NCBI RefSeq assembly: GCF_900091315.1
Contig: NZ_FLSP01000047.1
Span: forward strand, 1-61,994
Reading direction: 5' to 3'
Length of the DNA: 61,994 bases
Origin: Streptomyces sp. DI166
GTDB lineage: Bacteria; Actinomycetota; Actinomycetes; Streptomycetales; Streptomycetaceae
A program made the position numbers and the translations under genes. The notes beneath the pieces are model-generated. The model saw only the letters and a program-made list of their open reading frames with translations, searched no databases and was not told where the DNA came from. Below are positions 28,774 to 37,080 of the stretch, piece after piece; position 1 is the stretch's first letter, and every line of letters begins with the position of its first letter.

Positions 28774-29496
28774 GTGTTGTTGCATCTGCCCACGTCCGTG
28801 TCCGAGGTCCAGCAGCACATCGCCGAGGGGGCGTTGCCGATCGGCGGCGCGACCTTGGTGTGGGCGTCCTTCCAACGGGACGGCTTCCCCGAGCGGGCCG
28901 TCTCCCTGCGCAACCTCCCGGAGGCCAATGTCCTGGAGGCCGAGGCGCTGGGCTCCGCGGTGGTCCTGCAGCGCATCGACGACCGAGTGCCGCTGGTGCT
29001 GCGCCGCGCGGCCTCGACGATAGGCACCGGGGCGGTGCGCCGGGCGGCCACCGTCGGCGGCAACATCGTCGGCAGCACACTGCGCTGTCTGCTCCCCGCC
29101 GCGCTGGTCCTCAATGCCCGCGCCACGGTCCTGGACTCGGCCGGCGTCTACGAGACGGACCTGACCGAACTCCTGGCCAAGCGCCCCGTCCTGCTCAGCA
29201 TCAACTGGCAGACCCCGCTGGTCAGCGGCTACTACAAGGAGGACGCCCCGGCCGGCGGGCCGCCGCCCCTGGTCATCGCCACCGCGGTGCACGCCGACGC
29301 CGACGGCGCGCACCACCTGCGCCTGGCGGTGCGCGACGGCTACGAGTTCCTGACCGCCACCGCGCCGTGCGCCCCCGGTCTCGACTCGGTCCTGCACACG
29401 GTCGAGTCCACCGACATCGGCGGCCTCCCCGCCGTTGTGCGCGCCCGGATCCGCGAGGAGATCACGGACGTGCTCTCACGCACCGACGGCAGCTGA
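28774..29496 (+). CDS. Stand-alone FAD-binding subunit, molybdopterin dehydrogenase (XdhB/CoxM) type
   Basis: A 240-residue protein resembling the FAD-binding subunit of xanthine or CO dehydrogenases. The FAD motifs PIGGATLVWAS (about residues 30-40) and TIGTGAVRRAATVGGNIVG (about 87-105) are clear. The CO_deh_flav_C-like end is shortened. No molybdenum or 2Fe-2S subunit gene is adjacent, which is unusual. It is convergent with, and overlaps by 21 bp, the LodB-like flavoprotein gene of the CTQ-type cluster. GTG 28774 behind AGCAGG is the chosen start; a TTG at 28741 is possible. Whether it serves that cluster is unknown. Confidence 0.78.
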   Translation: MLLHLPTSVSEVQQHIAEGALPIGGATLVWASFQRDGFPERAVSLRNLPEANVLEAEALGSAVVLQRIDDRVPLVLRRAASTIGTGAVRRAATVGGNIVGSTLRCLLPAALVLNARATVLDSAGVYETDLTELLAKRPVLLSINWQTPLVSGYYKEDAPAGGPPPLVIATAVHADADGAHHLRLAVRDGYEFLTATAPCAPGLDSVLHTVESTDIGGLPAVVRARIREEITDVLSRTDGS

Positions 29497-30501
29497 CGGG
29501 ACCGCCCCCGAGGCCTCGATCTCGTGCCGCCACGCGGGCGCCTCGAACGCCTGGGCGTAGAGCAGCGCGCAGGTGGCCAGATGGTCGCGGAACGCGGTGT
29601 GCAGCCGGGCCGTGTAGTGCGCGCACAGCCGGTCCGCGGGGGTGCCCGCGGCGGTGGAGTCGATCACGGCGGCGGCGAGCACGGCGGTGCGCAGTGCCTG
29701 GGCGGTACCCGTGCCGCTGAGCGGGTCGTACCGGATGGCGCCCGCGCCGACCAGCAGCGTTCCGGGGGCGCTGTCGGTCGGTGGGGTCGCCGGGGCTCGG
29801 TGCAGGCGTGGCGCGGCGGGCAGGGCGACCGCGGTGGCGGGCGGTGCCGCGAGCCGTCCGGCCAGCGGGCTCCGCGCGAGGAGACAGCCCAGGTGCCGGG
29901 CTGGGTGCTCGACCGGTCCCGGGACCATCGCCTGGAGCAGGGCGGTGCCGTCGCCGAGCGGCATCAGGTGCAGCCAGGCGTCGTCGGTGCGCTCCAGCCG
30001 GGCGGTAGTGCTGTCGTCCGCGTCGGCGCAGGGTGCCTCCCCGGCCAGCACATGGCGCCGCCCGGCGGTCCGGTAGGCGTTCTGCGGGGCGGCGGTGACG
30101 GTCCAGTGCGCCGAGGCCGGGTCGGTCGGCACGTCGGACGCCACCGCGTCCGGGTACCGGTCCGTGAGCCGGTCGAGCAGTCGCCCGGCGAGGCGGGCGC
30201 CGTCCACGACCGCCGCGGGCCGGTGCAGGGGCGGGTCGGCGGCGGTGCCGGCCGTCCAGTGGGCGTGCCGGTGGGTCAGCCGGTGGCTGTCGGCGGTCGG
30301 GCTCTCCGGCGGGCCGATCTCCCACAGGGAGTTGAGCAGCGCGAGGGTGTCGTCGCCGAGCAGCAGGAGGCGGGGGCCGCCGGGCGGCCGGGGCCGGAGC
30401 CGGACCCGGTGACCTCGCGCCAGCAGCAGCCGGGCGCAGGTCAGTTCGGCGAGTCCGGATCCGGCGACGGTGGCGACGACCGGCCGCCCGGCGGGGCTCA
30501 C
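29476..30501 (-). CDS. LodB/QhpG-like FAD-dependent oxidoreductase, probable quinone-cofactor maturase
   Basis: A 341-residue flavoprotein of the tryptophan-halogenase/LodB-like group. A dinucleotide-binding beta-alpha-beta unit begins at about residue 8 (VVATVAGSGLAELTCARLLL). It is atypical, with GSGLAE in place of GxGxxG. The second FAD motif, AIRYDPLSGTGTAQALR (about residues 255-270), matches the DPL-G-G-ALR signature of this group. LodB and QhpG hydroxylate the tryptophan that becomes the quinone cofactor, and here the adjacent protein carries a candidate Cys/Trp site. The GTG start overlaps the stop of that gene (GTGA). It is the last gene of a four-gene coupled operon. Confidence 0.75.
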   Translation of the reverse strand: MSPAGRPVVATVAGSGLAELTCARLLLARGHRVRLRPRPPGGPRLLLLGDDTLALLNSLWEIGPPESPTADSHRLTHRHAHWTAGTAADPPLHRPAAVVDGARLAGRLLDRLTDRYPDAVASDVPTDPASAHWTVTAAPQNAYRTAGRRHVLAGEAPCADADDSTTARLERTDDAWLHLMPLGDGTALLQAMVPGPVEHPARHLGCLLARSPLAGRLAAPPATAVALPAAPRLHRAPATPPTDSAPGTLLVGAGAIRYDPLSGTGTAQALRTAVLAAAVIDSTAAGTPADRLCAHYTARLHTAFRDHLATCALLYAQAFEAPAWRHEIEASGAVPSAAVGA

Positions 30502-32399
30502 AGGATGAGGTCCGCGATCAGGGCCTCGGTGGTGGCCCGGTGGCGGGTCATCATGCTGCTCAGTTCGGCGCCGTCGAGTGAGCCGATGGTCTCCTGCGCC
30601 TGCCGGGCCGCCCGGGCGGCGGCGAGGGTGGCCCGGCCGTCGGCGAGCGCGGTGGCCCCGGACTGCGGCAGCCGGAAGCGGGGCGCGACCCCGCGGGAGG
30701 CGAGCAAATGGTTGACCTCGTGCAGGTTGCCCATGGCGCGCCGGGCGTGCTCGATCAGTACGCCCCCGGCGCGGTCGCCCAGCGCGAGGGTCTCCTTCAT
30801 CGTGCCGAGCAGCACCGCGTAGTTGAGGTCCGCGAGTTCCAGCAGGCGCTGGTCCAGTGTGTCCGGGGTCTTGCCGAACCGGCGCAGGTACTCGTCCTCG
30901 GAGAACTCCGCGAGGTGCCCCTTGACCGCCCGGAACCGTTCGTAGTGGTCCACGCCCTCGTCGATGATCAGCTTGACCAGGTGGGCGAGCCGGTCGGACT
31001 GGGGGAACAGGTCGGGCCGTCTGACGATGGTGTGGTGGAGGCGGACGTACATGCCGTCGATGCCGTCCAGATCGAGCTGGTCACTGGTCTTCTCCACCCT
31101 GATGAACCAGTCCAGTTGCTCGGCGGTGAGCGGCTTCAGCTCGAAGACCTGCCCGGTCTGCTCCTGGATGACCAGGTCCGGGGGCGGCGGGTCGAGCTTG
31201 ATCGGTCTGCCGAGCACGCCGAGGGCCTCGTTGACCCAGCGCAGGTGGCGCATCTCGTCCACGGCGACCGAGAAGACCTCGGCGGCGGCCGCGTGGAACC
31301 GTGCGACGGGCGACTGGGGGTTGGTGCCGGGGGCGAGGACGGTCGGGGCGTTCAGCGAGTAGTGGGCGTAGAGGTACTCCAGGCACAGGGCGTGCTCGAC
31401 GTCGGCGAGGTGCTCCAGTCGTGCGACGACCTCCTCGCGGGACATCTCCCGCAGCTCGAACGGCACGCCCGGGCCGAGTGCGTCGTCCTCGCGGCCGTTG
31501 AGGACGACCGGGAGCACGTTCCAGTTGGTGATCAGTTCGGGGTGGTCGAGTTCCAGGGCGCCCCGCTCGGCGATGTTCGGGGTGTCCAGTGGGGGCGGGG
31601 TCGAGCGGTCGGCGCGCTGGAAGTTCAGAGGGCGGAACCGGCCGTCGGGGCTGGCGGAGATGTCGGGTTTGGACGCGGCCCAGTAGTAGCAGCCGCATTC
31701 GCGGAAGTCGTACTGCCACGGGGCGCACAGGCTGCGTGTGAGGTCGCCGGGGAGGTAGACCTCGGGGTCGATGACTCCGTCGGGGTCCAGGTAGGCGGCC
31801 CGGTCGGCGATGAGGACGGCGGCCTCCACCCGTCCGTCGTCGCCGCGCTGCACGGTGGTGCGGTTCTGCGTCCGCCAGGAGTTGAGGCCGCCGGGCACGA
31901 TGTTCGCGCCCGGGGACTCGCTGCCCGGGGTGGGGCCGAGCAGGATGGCGATCCTGCCCGGCAGCAGGTCGTGCACCCGGCGCCACAGGGCGAGCCCGGA
32001 GCGCTCGGTGGCGTGGAAGACGGGTGCCTGTGCCTCCGTCTGGTCCACGGTGGTCCGTCCGCACACCGCCCACAGGTGCAGCCGCCAGGGGTCGCTCGGG
32101 GTGCCCGCGCCCAGGTCGGCTGCCGTGAGGTCCAGTACGGCCGGGTCGCCCTCGGTGACGCCGATCAGCCGCGAACCGCTGCCGTGGTGGAAGTCGAAGA
32201 GCAGCCCGGGGAAGAACGCCTTGTCCAGGTTGCGCTGGTCGAATTCGAGGCCGGGGAAGCAGTTGTCCACGCCGCTCTCGGGGCGGGAGCCGGAGGGGTT
32301 GCCCCGCACCGCGTAGTCGGCCCGCGCGGTGAGGTTGCGGGGGAAGACCTTCCCCTCGGGTACGGGCAGGTCCACGCTGCCGGGAATCGGGTTGTTCAC
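30498..32399 (-). CDS. LodA C-terminal-like (Cys/Trp cofactor) region fused to a VioB-type ferritin-like domain
   Basis: The product has 633 residues. The first ~250 resemble the cofactor half of LodA-type CTQ oxidases. NCFPGLEFD places Cys47 at the ACVGG.f.PGIE-like site. LPGDLTRSLCAPWQYDFREC places Trp228 in the LPGDLT..MAVPWQ.D...C motif, whose Trp becomes tryptophylquinone. From about residue 320 a ferritin-like domain (PF12902, as in VioB/RebD) follows. It has a full diiron-type set: Glu341, Glu382 and His385 (DEMRH), Glu436, Glu481 and His485 (EGVDH). This fusion is not one I recognise. GTG 32399 follows AAGGAG. Function inferred, not shown. Confidence 0.78.
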   Translation of the reverse strand: MNNPIPGSVDLPVPEGKVFPRNLTARADYAVRGNPSGSRPESGVDNCFPGLEFDQRNLDKAFFPGLLFDFHHGSGSRLIGVTEGDPAVLDLTAADLGAGTPSDPWRLHLWAVCGRTTVDQTEAQAPVFHATERSGLALWRRVHDLLPGRIAILLGPTPGSESPGANIVPGGLNSWRTQNRTTVQRGDDGRVEAAVLIADRAAYLDPDGVIDPEVYLPGDLTRSLCAPWQYDFRECGCYYWAASKPDISASPDGRFRPLNFQRADRSTPPPLDTPNIAERGALELDHPELITNWNVLPVVLNGREDDALGPGVPFELREMSREEVVARLEHLADVEHALCLEYLYAHYSLNAPTVLAPGTNPQSPVARFHAAAAEVFSVAVDEMRHLRWVNEALGVLGRPIKLDPPPPDLVIQEQTGQVFELKPLTAEQLDWFIRVEKTSDQLDLDGIDGMYVRLHHTIVRRPDLFPQSDRLAHLVKLIIDEGVDHYERFRAVKGHLAEFSEDEYLRRFGKTPDTLDQRLLELADLNYAVLLGTMKETLALGDRAGGVLIEHARRAMGNLHEVNHLLASRGVAPRFRLPQSGATALADGRATLAAARAARQAQETIGSLDGAELSSMMTRHRATTEALIADLIL

Positions 32400-32435
32400 G
32401 GTCGGCTCCTTCGTCCGGGTGGGTCGCGGATACGG

Positions 32436-33875
32436 TCAGCGGGCCAGTCCGGCCGGGTCACCGGGCAGGTCGGAGGGTGTCGTACGGCGGAAGAACTCGG
32501 GTGCGCGCTCGGTGAGTTCGACGTAGGCGCGCAGGCAGAAGGCGAGCCAGCCGCGGATGTAGTCGCAGCCGGGGCGGCCCCGCCGGGCCACCTCGTGGTA
32601 GCAGCCGCCGCCGCACAGGTAGCGGGCCCAGCAGGTGCGGCAGGGCTCCGTACGGTCCACGTGACGGGCCGCGAGGTGCTCGGCCCGCGCCGCCCGGTCC
32701 GGCCCGCCGGCGACGGAGCCCATGCGGAACCCGGGGTCGTCGACGAGCCGGTGGCAGGCGTACAGGCCGCCCTCGGCGGAGGCGCTGAGGTAACCGGCCC
32801 CGGCTCCGCACGGGTAGGGGCGGTGGCCGCCGGTGTGGAGTTCGAGCATCGCGGTCTGGAAGTTGCCGAAGGGGTACGGGCGGCCCGCGGCGAGTGCCGC
32901 CAGTGCCGCCTCCCCGCACTCGGTCATCTGCTCCAGGAACCCGGAGAACGCCTCGGCGCCGATCTCGTAGGCCGGGTCGGGGGCGCTGACCACCGCGGCG
33001 AAGCCGACCTCGTCGAAGCCGAGGTCGATCCCGTGCTCCAGGATGCCCTTCAGCTTCCCGGTGTACGGGGTCACGCTGACCCGGGCGGAGAGGTGGCGGG
33101 GTCGTCCGTGCCGGTTGAGCACGTCGAGTCCGGCGCGCAGTCTGTCGTAGGCGCTGCCGCCGCCGGGGGCGGTGCGCAGTGCGTCGTGTCCGGCGCGGTC
33201 GCCGTCGAGGCTGACGGCGACGGTGAAGGGGTGCGCGGCGAACAGCGCGGCGTCCTCGGGCCGGACGGTGGTCAGGTTGGTGGTGAGGGCGAAGCGGACC
33301 GGGTGCCCGGTGGCGGCGCCCGCCCGGGTGGCGTGGTCGACGACCTCGTGGACGAGGTCGCGGGCCAGGAGCGGTTCACCGCCCATGAAGCCGACGACGA
33401 CCGGGGCGCCGGGTGCCGCCTCGGCGAGCAGCCGGTCCACGGCGGCGAAGGCGGTGGCACGGGGCATGGCGCGGGCGGAGCCGCCGAAGCGGCCCTCGTC
33501 GGCGTAGCAGTGGCCGCAGCTGAGGTTGCACGCCTGCATCACGTTGAGGGAGAGGGAGGACAGCGGCGGGACCTCGGCCGGGGTGCCGTCGATGCGCGGG
33601 GCGGGGACGCCCGCGCCGCCCCACAGGGGCAGTCCCAGTTCGGCGGCGAGGGCGGTCTCCGCCGCCGGGTCGTGGGGCGCCGCGTCGGCGGCCGCCGTCC
33701 AGGCCTCCAGCCGGGCGGCGGTGGACTCGGGCAGGTCGTAGATCCGGCTGCCGTCGGCGACGAACAGATGGGCACCGTGGGCGCTGCGGAAGACCCTGGT
33801 CTCGGCGGCGAGGCCGGGCGGGCCCGCCGGACCCCGCTCGGGCGGACGCCTACCGATCTGCACAAGGACGGTCAC
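32436..33875 (-). CDS. Radical SAM/SPASM maturase (QhpD-like)
   Basis: The product (479 aa) has an N-terminal ~100-residue region that may be a peptide-recognition part. It is followed by the radical SAM motif CNLSCGHCY (Cys116, 120, 123), GFMGGEPLLA and ALTTNLTTV. A C-terminal SPASM-type cluster region follows with many cysteines, including YPCGAG, YACHRLV, PCRTC, LCGGGCYHE and GCDYI. The overall look is that of peptide maturases such as QhpD, which makes thioether bonds in quinohemoprotein amine dehydrogenase. GTG 33875 overlaps the upstream stop. The likely substrate is one of the two LodA-like proteins in the operon (inference). Confidence 0.85.
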   Translation of the reverse strand: MTVLVQIGRRPPERGPAGPPGLAAETRVFRSAHGAHLFVADGSRIYDLPESTAARLEAWTAAADAAPHDPAAETALAAELGLPLWGGAGVPAPRIDGTPAEVPPLSSLSLNVMQACNLSCGHCYADEGRFGGSARAMPRATAFAAVDRLLAEAAPGAPVVVGFMGGEPLLARDLVHEVVDHATRAGAATGHPVRFALTTNLTTVRPEDAALFAAHPFTVAVSLDGDRAGHDALRTAPGGGSAYDRLRAGLDVLNRHGRPRHLSARVSVTPYTGKLKGILEHGIDLGFDEVGFAAVVSAPDPAYEIGAEAFSGFLEQMTECGEAALAALAAGRPYPFGNFQTAMLELHTGGHRPYPCGAGAGYLSASAEGGLYACHRLVDDPGFRMGSVAGGPDRAARAEHLAARHVDRTEPCRTCWARYLCGGGCYHEVARRGRPGCDYIRGWLAFCLRAYVELTERAPEFFRRTTPSDLPGDPAGLAR

Positions 33876-35284
33876 GAGCCCTCCTCCACGCCCGCGCGCA
33901 CGGACGCGGCCCACGCGGTGAGCAGGTCGTACTGTCGGCGGGTCACATGCATGGGGAAGGCGTCGGACCCGCGGTTGGCGACCGGCATACGGCGGTCGTA
34001 CCAGGGTTCCTCCAGGGCAGGCGGCCGGACGAACCGCTGGATGAAGTCGGGCTGCTCGCGGATCAGGTCCTCCAGGACCTCCAGGGCGAGGAAGCGGCGG
34101 TGCTTGCGTCGCCCGCGTTCGGTGAGCGCGAGGGTGATCCCGGCCAGGGGCACCGGCGCCGGGAAGGTGCGGGCGCGGGCCTCGGCGACCGGGCTGCCCT
34201 CCGCCTGGGCGTTGGCGATGTTCTCACCGGTGGCCCGCTGGTTCTGGGCGTCCACGTTGACGGATTCCATGGCCTCCAGGGCCCGTTCGAACAGGTCGCG
34301 CACCTCCAGGGCGGTGAGCTGCGGATTCGCGGAGATGTAGGCGGGGTCGCGGACCTCGGCGCGCTTGACGCGGTCGGCGAGGCCGTCGGCCAGGGAGGTG
34401 AAGGGTCTGCGGTCGGGGGCGAAGTCGGGCGGGGTGACGACGACCCGGGCCCGCGCGGTGAGATCGCCGATGGTGACACTGACCAGGCCGTCGCAGACGT
34501 CGTCCACAAGTCCGAAACTGGTTCCGCCGTCCTCGGCGGACGCTCCGGCAAACAGGCCGGAGGGCGCGGTCCGCGGGTCGAAGCGGACGGCCCGGAACTC
34601 GCACCAGCGTGACTCCGGCGAGAGGAACAGCCGCTCGGCGGGAAGCGGGTACCGGTTGGTGCGCTGGAGCAGGTCGGTGGGTCCGTAGACGAGTCCGGCG
34701 GCGGGGGTGAAGCGCAGCCGCAGTTCGGGGAAGTCGTCGCTGGGGCGCGGGACTTGGACGGACCCTAGGGGGATGTGGCGGCCGGGGGGTACCAGGGGCC
34801 GGGCCGCGCCCTGCGGGGAGCGGCCCTCCAGGGGGCGCCGCCGGTGCTCGTTCCCGGCCACCTCGACGGTGGCGTCGATGCGGTCGTCGTCGGAGCGGGT
34901 GCAGTGGTGCGCCTTGAGGTTGGCGACCTCCACCTTCCATGCGACGTCGGCGAGGGTGAGGCCGAAGGCGTCCAGTACCTGCGTGGTGATGGGCCCTTCG
35001 GCGCGCTCCCCGTCGACGGCCCAGGTGCCGTGCACCTCGAAGAACGGGCAGATGGGCCGGAAGCCCCGCTCGTCCTTGAAGCGGACCCGGTTGCCCTGCG
35101 GCCGGCGCTCGGTGAGCGTGCCGTCCTCGGCGACGACGAGCGAGGGGGCGGGCTGGGCCACGGTCTTGCCGGTGCCCCGGGCGGTCAGGTCGTTGGGCCC
35201 GTAGCGGTAGTTCTCGCAGGGCTCGGGGGACGGACCCAGCCGGGCGAAGGCCAGCGGCGGGTACAGCCACATCGTCTCGATCAC
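33872..35284 (-). CDS. LodA N-terminal-like protein, separate from its cofactor half
   Basis: A 470-residue protein resembling the N-terminal two-thirds of LodA/GoxA CTQ oxidases. The start YPPLAFARLGPSP matches the IHP.IGVARVG.S opening of LodA. RFKDERGFRPICPFFEVHG and LADVAWKVEVANLKA match the next conserved blocks. VDDVCDGLVSVTI...RARVVVTPPDFAPD (about 260-291) matches the ND..DGPV.A....WVVVAPPDFAP block. MPVANRG...VTRRQYDLLTAWA near the end matches MP.l...LT.tQY..L..W. The cofactor Cys/Trp region, which should follow next, is absent and is found in the 30.5-32.4 kb gene instead. GTG 35284 with GGAG upstream is the start; ATG 35272 is possible. Confidence 0.75.
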   Translation of the reverse strand: MIETMWLYPPLAFARLGPSPEPCENYRYGPNDLTARGTGKTVAQPAPSLVVAEDGTLTERRPQGNRVRFKDERGFRPICPFFEVHGTWAVDGERAEGPITTQVLDAFGLTLADVAWKVEVANLKAHHCTRSDDDRIDATVEVAGNEHRRRPLEGRSPQGAARPLVPPGRHIPLGSVQVPRPSDDFPELRLRFTPAAGLVYGPTDLLQRTNRYPLPAERLFLSPESRWCEFRAVRFDPRTAPSGLFAGASAEDGGTSFGLVDDVCDGLVSVTIGDLTARARVVVTPPDFAPDRRPFTSLADGLADRVKRAEVRDPAYISANPQLTALEVRDLFERALEAMESVNVDAQNQRATGENIANAQAEGSPVAEARARTFPAPVPLAGITLALTERGRRKHRRFLALEVLEDLIREQPDFIQRFVRPPALEEPWYDRRMPVANRGSDAFPMHVTRRQYDLLTAWAASVRAGVEEGS

Positions 35285-35660
35285 CGTGCGTCTCCGTTTC
35301 CATCGGGGAGAGGGACGAGTCCACCCGAGGACCTCGGCTCCCGGCGGCACTGCCGCCCGGTCGGGCCGGAGCGTGGGGGCGGGCCGCAGGGGTTGCCGGT
35401 GAGGTCCGGCTCGATGGCCGTTACGCACCGTATCCACTGCGGTCCGCCGAGCGACGACAGACGGCGCCTACGCTCCGTGACTGTCCCGCGTTCGGCGTAG
35501 GGCTGACAGGGCGCCAGATTCAGCCAATCGCACGAGACTTGCTCAATCGTGCTCGCAACTCCTTCTTTTCGAGCACCTATTGACATGTCGAGTTGGCATG
35601 GACAGAGTCATGCGGCAGCAAGAGCAGCCGGCCGCCACGCATTAGGGAGCGATCCGCGCC
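35285..35660. other. 376-bp divergent promoter region between the CTQ-type operon and the GH109 gene
   Basis: No gene is seen here. The right half drops in GC content. It holds a good -35 hexamer TTGACA (35580-35585) with CAGAGT 17 bp later, which may serve the GH109-like gene. Several short TTGCTCAA/GAGCA elements lie at about 35535-35575. No clear inverted-repeat operator for the leftward operon is visible. Confidence 0.4.
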
Positions 35661-37079
35661 ATGCCTGAACACGCTGCTGTCTCACGCCGAACCCTCATGG
35701 GCGGGGCCCTCGCCTCCGGCGCCGTGGTCGCCGGACTGGGTTCCCCGGCCGCCGCCGCATCCTCGGAAGGCGCCCCCGCGCGCCGACCGGGCCAGAGATC
35801 GATGATCGGGGTCCCGTTCCAGGAGCACCCCACCGTCCGCGTCGGGCTCGTCGGGCTCGGCAACCGGGGTCATGGCATGGCCTCGGGCTGGGCCGCCGTC
35901 CCGGGCTGCACCGTCCGCGCGGTGTGCGACATCCGCTCCGAACGGGCCAGACGTACCGCCGACAAGCTGGTCGCCGAAGGGCGCCCCCGGCCCGTGGAGT
36001 ACGGGGGCTCCGCCGACGCCTACTCCCGCATGCTGCGCCGGGACGACATCGACCTCGTCTACATCGCCACGCCCTGGGAGTTCCACTACGAACAGGGCCG
36101 CGCCGCACTCCTCGCAGGCAAGCACGTACTCGTCGAACTGCCCGTCGCCACCGAGCTGAAGGAGCTGTGGGACCTCGTCGACACCAGCGAGCGCACCCGC
36201 CGCCACCTGATCCTCTCCGAGAACTGCTCCTACGGCCGCAATGAGCTGGCGATGCTGAAGATGGCCCACGACGGGCTGTTCGGCGAGGTCACCAACGGCC
36301 ACGGGGGCTACCTGCACGATCTGCGGGCCCTGCTGTTCTCGGACACGTACTACACCGACGCCTGGCGCAGGCTGTGGCACACCCGCAGCACCGCGTCCTT
36401 CTACCCCATGCACGGTCTGGCGCCCATCGCCGCCGCCATGGACATCAACCGCGGCGACCGTATGACGACTCTGCGGGCGACCTCCACCGAGCCGCGCGGG
36501 CTCGCCGACTACCGCGAGCGTTTCGTGCCCGAGGGCCACCCGAGCTGGAGGGAGACCTACATCAACGGTGACCTGGTCACCTGCCTCATCGACACCGCGC
36601 AGGGGCGGGTGATCCGCGCCGAGCACGACGTCAGCTCGCCGCGGCCGTACAGCCGTATCAACTCCCTCGCGGGCAGCCGCGGCATCTTCGAGGACTACGC
36701 GGGCGTGGACTCCGCGGGCGGCGGTCGGGTCTATCTGGAGCCGGACCACGGCGGTCACACCTGGCGGGCGTTCGACGCCTACCGCAAGGAGTTCGACCAC
36801 TGGCTGTGGCTGAAGATCGGTGACGACGCCGAGAACAACGGCGGGCACGGCGGCATGGACTACGTCCTGCAGTGGCGCACCGTGCAGCAGATGCGCGCCG
36901 GGCTCGTCCCCGACATCGACGTCTACGACTCCGCCGTGTGGTGCTCCCCCGTCCCGCTGAGCGTCAAGTCCCTTGCCGCGGGCGGCCGTCCGGTCGCCGT
37001 CCCGGACTTCACCCGGGGCGCCTGGGTCAACCGCCGCACGGGCCTGGACTCCCGCCCCGGCGAGATGCCGCCGCTGTGA
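35661..37079 (+). CDS. Tat-exported Gfo/Idh/MocA-like protein, glycoside hydrolase family 109 type
   Basis: A 472-residue protein with a twin-arginine leader (SRRTLMGG, residues 8-15), then a hydrophobic run ending in AAAASS. The mature enzyme has a Rossmann NAD-binding motif VGLVGLGNRGHG (61-72). It also has the motifs ELPVATELKELWDLVDTSERT, FYPMHGLAPIAAAMDINRGD and GGHGGMDYVLQWR. These are typical of GH109, which uses tightly bound NAD to cleave glycosides such as alpha-N-acetylgalactosaminides. Tat export fits a folded NAD-bound enzyme. ATG 35661 is preceded by AGGGAGCG. The real substrate is not shown by the context. Confidence 0.85.
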   Translation: MPEHAAVSRRTLMGGALASGAVVAGLGSPAAAASSEGAPARRPGQRSMIGVPFQEHPTVRVGLVGLGNRGHGMASGWAAVPGCTVRAVCDIRSERARRTADKLVAEGRPRPVEYGGSADAYSRMLRRDDIDLVYIATPWEFHYEQGRAALLAGKHVLVELPVATELKELWDLVDTSERTRRHLILSENCSYGRNELAMLKMAHDGLFGEVTNGHGGYLHDLRALLFSDTYYTDAWRRLWHTRSTASFYPMHGLAPIAAAMDINRGDRMTTLRATSTEPRGLADYRERFVPEGHPSWRETYINGDLVTCLIDTAQGRVIRAEHDVSSPRPYSRINSLAGSRGIFEDYAGVDSAGGGRVYLEPDHGGHTWRAFDAYRKEFDHWLWLKIGDDAENNGGHGGMDYVLQWRTVQQMRAGLVPDIDVYDSAVWCSPVPLSVKSLAAGGRPVAVPDFTRGAWVNRRTGLDSRPGEMPPL

Positions 37080-37080
37080 C

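Noticed and set aside
28774..29496. Part of a xanthine or CO dehydrogenase operon
   Set aside because: No molybdenum-binding or 2Fe-2S subunit gene is adjacent on either strand.
30498..32399. Violacein or indolocarbazole biosynthesis (VioB/RebD) call for the ferritin-domain protein
   Set aside because: No VioA/RebO, VioE or tryptophan-pathway genes are present. The N-terminal part matches the LodA cofactor region rather than VioB, and the protein is much shorter than VioB.
30708..34340. 1210-residue open frame on the + strand across the CTQ-type operon
   Set aside because: It is an antisense frame kept open by high GC content. Its composition is Gly/Val/Gln-rich with no domain, while the opposite strand carries clear conserved motifs.
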